Below are positions 58,582-64,000 of a stretch of 64,000 nt of DNA, piece after piece. Numbering within the stretch: the first letter of the stretch is position 1; the number at the start of each line of letters is the position of its first letter. Source of the DNA: Amycolatopsis endophytica. Its GTDB lineage: Bacteria > Actinomycetota > Actinomycetes > Mycobacteriales > Pseudonocardiaceae. The notes beneath the pieces are model-generated. The model was not told where the DNA came from and made no database searches. It saw nothing but the letters and a program-made list of their open reading frames with translations. The stretch is from positions 4,712,001-4,776,000 of the forward strand of contig NZ_JACCFK010000001.1 of NCBI RefSeq assembly GCF_013410405.1, read 5' to 3'. Both the position numbers and the translations under genes were made by a program.

Positions 58582-59185
58582 CCGTCCGGGCCTGCCCGAG
58601 CCCGGGGAAGCCGGCCCGCACCTCCTGCCCCGGCGCCACGGCCACCTGGACGACGGACCCGGTGATGATCGTCTCGCCGGTGCGGAGCTCTTCACTCATC
58701 GCGGCGAGGAGTTCGGCGACCCGCTCGACGCGAGAGGACAGGTCCGCGGGCACCGGTGCTTCCGCGGCCAGCCGGCCGTCGAGGAGCAACTGCCCGACCG
58801 GTGCGGTCAGCTCCGGTGCGAACGGTCCGAGCGCGAAGGCGCGGTGGAAGACGTTGCGCGCGACGATGACGGCCGGTTCGTCGGTGCCCGCGAGGTCACA
58901 CAGCTCCAGCGCCACACCGTAGCCCGCGATCACCCCGCCGGGTGCGATCGCGACGGCGACTTCGGCGTCGGCGTAGGTCGCTTCGCCCGGCCCTGGCCGG
59001 TACTCGTCGCCGGAACGCAGCCGCGTCGCCGAGGTGAGGTGCCCGATCACACTGCCGCCGAGCCGCTCGCGACGGCTGGCGCCGACTTTCCAGCCGAGCG
59101 CGACGGCGCCCCGCCGCATCAGGGTGTCCCGCTCGGCGAACTGCACCCGCAGGGCCTCGCGCAACCGCTGGTCGACGGGTTCCAT
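58550..59185 (-). CDS. Fumarylacetoacetate-hydrolase-fold hydratase (2-keto-4-pentenoate hydratase-like)
   Basis: A 211-aa protein of the FAH/hydratase family that adds water to, or decarboxylates, 2-keto acids in aromatic catabolism. The opening helix (LREALRVQFAERDTLMRRGAVALGWKVGAS, key residues) and the EVAVAIAPGG acidic site near 80 fit. The protein is shorter than MhpD-type enzymes (about 260), so the substrate is uncertain. ATG start at 59185. The upstream TfoX-like gene is in the same direction with a 9-base gap. Confidence 0.65.
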   Translation of the reverse strand: MEPVDQRLREALRVQFAERDTLMRRGAVALGWKVGASRRERLGGSVIGHLTSATRLRSGDEYRPGPGEATYADAEVAVAIAPGGVIAGYGVALELCDLAGTDEPAVIVARNVFHRAFALGPFAPELTAPVGQLLLDGRLAAEAPVPADLSSRVERVAELLAAMSEELRTGETIITGSVVQVAVAPGQEVRAGFPGLGQARTVRARTSPPGR

Positions 59186-59194
59186 CCGGTGCCG

Positions 59195-59380
59195 CTACTT
59201 TTTCTTCGCGGCGGTGTCGACCAGGAGCCAGCCGCGCATCTCGCGTCCGCCCATCACGGCCACCGCCATGGCGCCGTGGATCAGGAATCCCGGTCCGCCG
59301 AACATCCGCTGCTCGCTCAGGCCGTCCTCGGAGGCCACCACGTCACGGACGCGAGCGGCGAGGTTCTGGTCGTAGGCCAT
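59195..59380 (-). CDS. Short TfoX-N-like protein with internal deletion
   Basis: A 61-aa frame with a proper ATG and stop. Residues 1-42 match the start of the TfoX N-terminal domain (MAYDQNLAARVRDVV, EQRMFGGPGFLIHGAMAVAV), and residues 43-56 match a later part (MGGREMRGWLLVD). The roughly 28 residues normally between them and the usual 25-residue tail are missing. The deletion is in frame. It may be a non-functional remnant or a mini-domain. It overlaps the 3' end of the permease gene. Confidence 0.6.
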   Translation of the reverse strand: MAYDQNLAARVRDVVASEDGLSEQRMFGGPGFLIHGAMAVAVMGGREMRGWLLVDTAAKKK

Positions 59381-60761
59381 GGCCCAGTGTGGCCCCGCGC
59401 CGCACCCGCCGCCGCACGATCGGGTACACCAGCAGGATCACGGCGAGACTGAGCACGCTCAGGTACAGCTGCGATCGCGCGTCCTCGACGAACACCATGG
59501 ACACGACGACCGCCAGCGTGCCGGCCAGGGTCAGCCAGCTCAGCCACGGGTAGCCCCACATGCGCAGGGTCAGCTGGTCCGGCGCCGTCCGTTCGATACT
59601 GCGGCGCATCCGCAGCTGCGAACCCGCGATGATGGCGTAGACGAACAGCGCCACCGCGCCCGCCGAGTTGATGATGAAGTAGAAGATGGTGTCCGGCGCG
59701 ACGTAGCTCATGATCACCGCGACGTAACCGACCACTGTGGACAGCAGGATCGCCTTCCACGGCACGCCGCGCCGGTTGACGTCGGCGATCCAGCGGGGCG
59801 CCCACTGGTGGCGGCGCAGGGCGAAGAGCATGCGGGAAGCCGTGTAGAGGCCGGAATTGAGCACCGACAGGGCGGCGGTCAGCACGACGGCGCTGACGAT
59901 CGTCTCCGCCGCGGGAATGCCGAACCGGCCGAACGCCGCCGCGAACGGGCTGGTCTCGCTGGGCACGTCGCGCCACGGCGTGATCATCACGATCAGGGTG
60001 ATCGAACCGACGTAGAACAGGATCACGCGCCACACGGTCGCGGCGGTCGCCTTCGCCACGGCCTTCGCCGGCTCCTCCGACTCGGCCGCGGCGATCGTGA
60101 CGATCTCCGTGCCGAAGTAGGAGAAGATGACGATCACGACCCCGTGCACGACGGCGAACCCGCCGGTCGCGAAGAACCCGTCGAGCCCGACGTTGCCCAC
60201 CGAGAACGACGCGCCCGGCCACAGTCCCAGCACGAACAGCACACCGACGGTGAGGAACACGACGATCGTGGCGACCTTGATGGACGCCAGCCAGAACTCG
60301 GTTTCCCCGAACGAGCGCGCGGAGGCCAGGTTGGAGGCGGTGAGCAGCAGCATCAGCACGAGCGAGAACACCCACTGCGGCACCGCCGGGATCCAGCCGA
60401 CGAGGATCTTCGCCCCGGCGACCGCCTCGAATGCCACCACGCCGACCCAGAAGTACCAGTACAGCCAGCCGATCGTGAATCCCGCCCACCCGCCGAGCGA
60501 TTCGCGGGCGTACTCCATGAACGAGCCCAGCGTCGGCGAGGCGGTCGCCATTTCGCCGAGCATGCGCATCACCAGCACGACGAGCAGCCCGCCCAGCGCG
60601 TAGGACACGATCGCCGCGGGACCGACGGTGTGCACGACGGCCCCGCTGCCGACGAACAGACTGGCCCCGATGATCCCGCCGAGGGCGATCATGCGAACGT
60701 GCCGCTGGCGCAGGCCGGGCCGCAGGCCCTGACCGGTCTCGGAATCGGTGGTCCGTCCCAT
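59343..60761 (-). CDS. Amino-acid permease (APC superfamily, AAT/GabP type)
   Basis: A 472-aa twelve-helix secondary transporter: RHVRMIALGGIIGASLFVGSGAVV (helix 1, about 20-43), the SYALGGLLVVLVMRMLGEMATASPTLGSF loop-helix and SYFGTEIVTIAAAESEEPAKAVAKAT mid-protein are diagnostic of the AAT family (GABA or other amino acid importers). The start at 60761 (MGRTTDSETG) was preferred over a 42-residue open extension without similarity. The specific substrate is not readable. Confidence 0.85.
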   Translation of the reverse strand: MGRTTDSETGQGLRPGLRQRHVRMIALGGIIGASLFVGSGAVVHTVGPAAIVSYALGGLLVVLVMRMLGEMATASPTLGSFMEYARESLGGWAGFTIGWLYWYFWVGVVAFEAVAGAKILVGWIPAVPQWVFSLVLMLLLTASNLASARSFGETEFWLASIKVATIVVFLTVGVLFVLGLWPGASFSVGNVGLDGFFATGGFAVVHGVVIVIFSYFGTEIVTIAAAESEEPAKAVAKATAATVWRVILFYVGSITLIVMITPWRDVPSETSPFAAAFGRFGIPAAETIVSAVVLTAALSVLNSGLYTASRMLFALRRHQWAPRWIADVNRRGVPWKAILLSTVVGYVAVIMSYVAPDTIFYFIINSAGAVALFVYAIIAGSQLRMRRSIERTAPDQLTLRMWGYPWLSWLTLAGTLAVVVSMVFVEDARSQLYLSVLSLAVILLVYPIVRRRVRRGATLGHGLRPEPRRSRP

Positions 60762-60904
60762 CCGGACGATCTTGACAGGTGAACGGTGAAGAAGAAACCG
60801 GATGCGGCCGATCGGCGCAACACGCTCCGCCCGCCGGTGCCGCTCCCCATACCGCAGTGGTGGCGCTGAACGCGACGAAAGTGGCATGGGTGGTGCGGGC
60901 GGGG

Positions 60905-61624
60905 TCAGCGGCGGCGGCGTCTGCGGCTCTTCGGGGCGCCGCGGCCCTGCGAGGCGGGAGGCTTGCGGTTCCCGGCCGGGCGCTTGGTCTTCGGCTGCTT
61001 GGGCGCAGGCGGGCGGCCGCGGGTGCTGTTGACCGTGCGGCCGCGGACGATGCCGATGAAATGCTCCATCAGGTCGGTCGTCTCGTCCTCCGGCCAGGAC
61101 AGCGCCACCCGCGACTGCGGCCCGCCGGTCAGGGGCCGGTAGGTGAGGTCGCGCCGGTGGTGCAGCCGGGCGAGCGACTGCGGCACCACCAGCACACCGA
61201 CGCCCGCCGCGACGAGCTGGATCGCGTCGGCCGTGGTGGCCGGGCGGTCGAGCGCCGGGCGGCCCGGTGGGTGCTCCCAGTCGAGCGTGTCGTCGAGGGG
61301 GTGCAGCACGAGCTCGTCGGCCAGATCGCCGGTGGTCACCTCGTCGGCGGCCGCGACCAGGTGGTCCTTCGGCACGACGACCACCGTGGTCTCGGTGTAC
61401 AGCGGGATGGCGTGCAGGCCCTCGCGGTCGGCAGACAGCCGCAGGAGCACCGCGTCGGCTTCCCCGTCACGCACCAGTCCGGTGGCCTCGGCGGCGGCGA
61501 CCTGCACGAGGTGCAGCGGGATCTCCGGGGTGCGCTCCTGCCAGATCCGCACCCACTTGCCCGGCGTCACCCCCGGCACGTAACCGAGCGTGAAGGAAGG
61601 CGCTGCGTCCGGCTCTGTCACCAC
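60905..61624 (-). CDS. LysR substrate-binding-domain protein without DNA-binding domain
   Basis: A 239-aa protein that matches only the effector domain of LysR regulators (FTLGYVPGVTPGKWVRIWQERTPEIPLHLVQV, key residues, through VAAGVGVLVVPQSLARL). The N-terminal helix-turn-helix is absent, and a strongly basic tail (PAPKQPKTKRP to RRRRRR) ends the chain, perhaps giving non-specific nucleic-acid contact. It is divergent from the DUF5997 gene with a 42-base gap, a pairing I know from other actinobacteria. The role is unknown. GTG GTG start. Confidence 0.75.
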   Translation of the reverse strand: MVTEPDAAPSFTLGYVPGVTPGKWVRIWQERTPEIPLHLVQVAAAEATGLVRDGEADAVLLRLSADREGLHAIPLYTETTVVVVPKDHLVAAADEVTTGDLADELVLHPLDDTLDWEHPPGRPALDRPATTADAIQLVAAGVGVLVVPQSLARLHHRRDLTYRPLTGGPQSRVALSWPEDETTDLMEHFIGIVRGRTVNSTRGRPPAPKQPKTKRPAGNRKPPASQGRGAPKSRRRRRR

Positions 61625-61666
61625 GCCAGGTTACCGGGCGTGACCGCGGTCGATACCCTGGTGGGC

Positions 61667-62035
61667 ATGACGCCGCAGAAGACCCCTCAGACGATGAAGC
61701 CCGCGACGGCGGCGAAGAAGCTGGGCGTGTACCTCGAAGCGACCCCCGCGGAGTTCCGGGAGGGCGTCGTCTCGCGTGACGAGCTCAACGCCCTGCAGGC
61801 CGACCCGCCGGAGTGGCTGCGCGACCTGCGCCGCAACGGCCCGCACCCGCGGCAGGTCGTCGCCGCGAAGCTCGGGGTCTCCATCAGCGGGCTGGCCCGC
61901 GGCGGCATCACCGACCCCCTGACGACCGAGCAGATCGACGCGGTGAAGGCCGACAACCCCGAATGGCTGCAGCGGGAGCGCGCCACGCAGGCCGAGGTGC
62001 GCAAGGAAGCCGCGCGGTTGAAGAACCAGAAGTAG
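61667..62035 (+). CDS. DUF5997 family protein
   Basis: A 122-aa protein of a family restricted to actinobacteria: QTMKPATAAKKLGVYLEATPAEF at the start, then LQADPPEWLRDLRRNGPHPRQVVAAKLGVSISGLARGG with a helix-turn-helix-like tail (TDPLTTEQIDAVKADNPEWLQ). The function is not known. ATG at 61667 with GTGGGC upstream; GTG at 61640 is a possible alternative. It is divergent from the LysR-effector protein, its probable partner. Confidence 0.75.
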   Translation: MTPQKTPQTMKPATAAKKLGVYLEATPAEFREGVVSRDELNALQADPPEWLRDLRRNGPHPRQVVAAKLGVSISGLARGGITDPLTTEQIDAVKADNPEWLQRERATQAEVRKEAARLKNQK

Positions 62036-62200
62036 CGCCTACCGTCCCGGCCACCGCGCTGACCTCGTCCAGCGGCAGGAAGCTGGCCCCGGCGCCACCC
62101 GCGTACCGGCCCGTCCGTCGACCGGGCTCGTGCACGCCGCGACCAGACCCAGTGCGGTGACCAGCAACGTGGTCCGCGTCAGGGATGTTGGTGTGCTCAC
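62036..62200 (-). pseudogene. Truncated, frameshifted lipoprotein remnant (sensor-domain type)
   Basis: From GTG 62200 a lipoprotein signal reads clearly (TTLLVTALGLVAAC, lipobox VAAC). After about 30 codons the frame shifts, and ASFLPLDEVSAVAGTV, typical of the start of PknH-like extracellular sensor domains, continues in another frame. The sequence then stops at the 3' end of the DUF5997 gene, so the rest is deleted. Confidence 0.55.
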
Positions 62201-62266
62201 GGCGCGAGCGTGATCGGACCCGATGAAATCCCGGTGAAACGCCCGTTCACCGTCCGTGGGGAACTC

Positions 62267-63061
62267 CTAACCACCGGCTGCTCCGGCCCGCCGCTCCCAT
62301 TCCGACCGTCGCCGTTGCAGCACTTCGACCAGTTCGCTGCGCCGCTCGGCCACCTCGTCGTGGCTGCCCATGATCCCCACGGCGGCCACGGTCTTCCCGT
62401 CCTCCACCACCGCGACCGACACGCCGTCGGCCTCGGTCGACGCTCCCGGCGCGGCGACGAGACCGTCGCGCTGGATGTGGGGCAGCTCGGCCAGGAAGTG
62501 GTCCACCCGGCCGGCCTCGCCGGGCGGCAGGGCGCTGATCTGGGTCCACAGGTCGCGCTTGTCCATCCCGGCGAGCAGGACCCAGCCGGTCGAGGTGCGG
62601 ATCAACGACCGTCGCACGAAACCCTCGGCCAGGTAGGCGTAGCGCGGATCCGACGAGGCGTGGTCCACGTAGTAGAGGTCGCTGCCGACGACGATCGCGA
62701 GAACCGCGGTCATACCCGTTTCCTCGTGCAGCGCCAGGAGATCGTCGTGGGTGACGCTCGTGACCGTCGGTTTGCCCGCGAGGCGGATCAGCAGGAACGG
62801 CGCGGGCCCGAGGGTGTAGCGGCGGTCGCGCTCGTCCAGGTAGCCGGTCGCCACCAGGCCGTTCACCAGCCCCTGGATGGAACTCAGCGGCGCGTCCAGC
62901 TCGCGGGCGAACTCGGTCAGCGTCGTCCCGTGGTGCGAGCGGGCTGCCAGGTCGAGGATGGTCGACACCCGGTCGATCATGCGGTGCCGGGGCCTCGGGC
63001 GGCCATGCGGCGTGGGGTGCGTCGGCACGGCATCGGTGCTTTCTTGATCGGTTGCGCTCAC
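62267..63061 (-). CDS. IclR-family transcriptional regulator
   Basis: A 264-aa IclR protein: winged helix (about 30-95; MIDRVSTILDLAARSHHGTTLTEFARELDAPLSSIQGLVNGLVATGYLDE, key residues) and an effector domain (about 105-260) with YYVDHASSDPRYAY and STGWVLLAGM. It is divergent from a CoA-transferase gene, with paired ATACGTAG sites between them, so control of that gene is likely. GTG start at 63061. Confidence 0.85.
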   Translation of the reverse strand: MSATDQESTDAVPTHPTPHGRPRPRHRMIDRVSTILDLAARSHHGTTLTEFARELDAPLSSIQGLVNGLVATGYLDERDRRYTLGPAPFLLIRLAGKPTVTSVTHDDLLALHEETGMTAVLAIVVGSDLYYVDHASSDPRYAYLAEGFVRRSLIRTSTGWVLLAGMDKRDLWTQISALPPGEAGRVDHFLAELPHIQRDGLVAAPGASTEADGVSVAVVEDGKTVAAVGIMGSHDEVAERRSELVEVLQRRRSEWERRAGAAGG

Positions 63062-63090
63062 GGAACCCTACACCGCACTAGGTTGCGTAA

Positions 63091-63118
63091 ATACGTAGGA
63101 AGATGTCAATATACGTAG
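63091..63118. promoter_or_regulatory. Two ATACGTAG sites 20 bases apart, candidate IclR operator
   Basis: ATACGTAG at 63091-63098 and again at 63111-63118, exactly 20 bases apart (two helical turns), each with a palindromic TACGTA core. They occupy the short gap between the divergent IclR and CoA-transferase genes, the second ending two bases before the transferase start. Confidence 0.6.
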
Positions 63119-63119
63119 C

Positions 63120-64000
63120 ATGAACATGCCGCTGGACGGAGTCGTCGTCGCCGACTTCAGCCGGGTGCTGGCCGGTCCGCTGGCGTCGATGACGCTGGCC
63201 GACCTGGGCGCGACCGTGGTCAAGGTCGAACGACCCGGCTCCGGCGACGACACCCGCGCGTGGGGACCACCCTGGACCGGTAACTCCAGCACGTACTTCG
63301 AATGCGCGAACCGGTCGAAGCGGTCGGTGGTCCTCGATCTGGACGACGACACCGACCTGGCGCTGGCCCGCGAGCTGGCCCGCCGCGCCGACGTCCTGGT
63401 GGAGAACTTCCGCGACGGCGCGCTCGCCAAGCGCGGGCTCGACTACGAGACCGTCCGGGCCGACAACGCGAAGATCGTCTACTGCTCGGTCACCGGCTTC
63501 GGCAGCACGGGTGGCGCGGCCCTGCCCGGCTACGACTTCCTCGTCCAGGCCATGGGCGGCCTGATGAGCATCACCGGCGACGAGGACGGCGACCCGGCGA
63601 AGGTGGGCGTCGCCGTCGTGGACGTCCTGACGGCCAAGGACGCCACGATCGGGATCCTCGCCGCGCTGCGCGCCCGCGAGACGACCGGCCGCGGACAGCG
63701 GGTCGAGGTCAACCTGCTGTCCAGCCTGCTCGGGTCACTGGCCAACCAGGCTTCGGCCTACCTCGCGACCGGCCGCGCGCCCCGCCGGATGGGCAACCTG
63801 CATCCGTCCATCGCACCCTACGAGACACTGCGCTGCCAGGACGCCGTGCTGGCGCTGGCCTGCGGCAACGACCGCCAGTTCCGCCGCCTCGCGGAAGTGC
63901 TCGGCGAGCCCGCGCTGGCCGCGGACGCCCGGTTCGCGACGAACGAGGCCCGCGTGCTCAACCGGCCCGCGCTGCGGAAAGCCCTCGAAGACCTGCTCCG
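63120..64000 (+). CDS. Family III (CaiB/BaiF) CoA-transferase, partial
   Basis: The first 293 codons of a CoA-transferase that runs past the window end. Family signatures include VADFSRVLAGPLASMTLADLGATVVKVERPGSGDDTRAWGPP (key residues), ECANRSKRSVVLDL, the catalytic-Asp region near GYDFLVQAMGGLMSITG and NLHPSIAPYETLRC. These enzymes move CoA between carboxylic acids. ATG 63120 (a second ATG follows at 63126). The IclR regulator encoded divergently is its likely controller. Confidence 0.88.
   Translation, partial: MNMPLDGVVVADFSRVLAGPLASMTLADLGATVVKVERPGSGDDTRAWGPPWTGNSSTYFECANRSKRSVVLDLDDDTDLALARELARRADVLVENFRDGALAKRGLDYETVRADNAKIVYCSVTGFGSTGGAALPGYDFLVQAMGGLMSITGDEDGDPAKVGVAVVDVLTAKDATIGILAALRARETTGRGQRVEVNLLSSLLGSLANQASAYLATGRAPRRMGNLHPSIAPYETLRCQDAVLALACGNDRQFRRLAEVLGEPALAADARFATNEARVLNRPALRKALEDLL

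Noticed and set aside
1..64000. CRISPR arrays, insertion sequences, integrases, tRNA or rRNA genes
   Set aside because: No repeated spacer arrays, transposase motifs, integrase motifs or tRNA cloverleaf with TTCGANTC-type arm was found by reading both strands, although short or divergent tRNAs could escape a manual search.

Overview
The window is very GC-rich, uses GTG starts freely, and packs genes with 4-base GTGA/ATGA overlaps. IclR, GntR, LysR, MarR, AraC and LacI regulators sit next to small metabolic operons. This points to a soil actinomycete, most likely Amycolatopsis or another Pseudonocardiaceae (inference from gene content and style, not from a marker gene). No rRNA, tRNA, CRISPR array, insertion sequence or prophage was recognised.

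Layout. 1-14 kb: general metabolism with local regulators (GntR, DUF72, tautomerase with an XRE/MmyB-type regulator, HSD10-like SDR, a fused indolepyruvate:ferredoxin oxidoreductase with a divergent Lrp regulator, a frameshifted quinone reductase with a divergent AraC regulator, LysR, and a flavin dehydrogenase plus MHS transporter with a divergent IclR regulator). 15-25 kb: a copper and thiol block. One operon encodes a FecBCD-type ABC importer, a CopD/CtaG fusion and a CopA ATPase. Facing it are VKOR and DsbA, then an anti-sigma factor divergent from its ECF sigma factor. A shared promoter-like motif (GGGAAC, 16-17 bases, CGAC) precedes the importer/copper operon, dsbA and the anti-sigma gene, which suggests one regulon. 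25-37 kb: methyltransferases around a Zur-like box, a YigZ protein, an MFS exporter, an ABA4-like gene behind a decayed gene, pirin, an ECF42 sigma operon (DGPF protein, sigma, AhpD-like protein) with a recognisable autopromoter, a DUF1540 protein behind an iron box, a secreted nucleoside hydrolase and an alpha/beta hydrolase.

37-55 kb is the most striking part: phosphonate metabolism in two blocks. Block 1 is phnD-phnC-phnE (phnE is a tandem fusion) followed by a PhnZ-like HD oxygenase. Block 2 is phnF-phnG-phnH-phnI-phnJK-phnL-phnM plus an inositol-monophosphatase-like gene, almost all translationally coupled. phnJ and phnK are one continuous reading frame, so the radical C-P lyase subunit is fused to its ABC ATPase partner. 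PhnN and PhnP are absent from the window, and the IMPase-like protein occupies their expected place. Between the two blocks lies a complete cellobiose-type operon (LacI regulator, cebEFG-like transporter, GH1 beta-glucosidase) with two different operator-like palindromes.

55-64 kb: small enzymes, an F420-type nitroreductase coupled to a ClC transporter with a divergent MarR regulator, a shortened TfoX-like gene, an amino-acid permease, an HTH-less LysR effector-domain protein divergent from DUF5997, a lipoprotein remnant, and an IclR regulator divergent from a class III CoA-transferase that runs off the end of the window.
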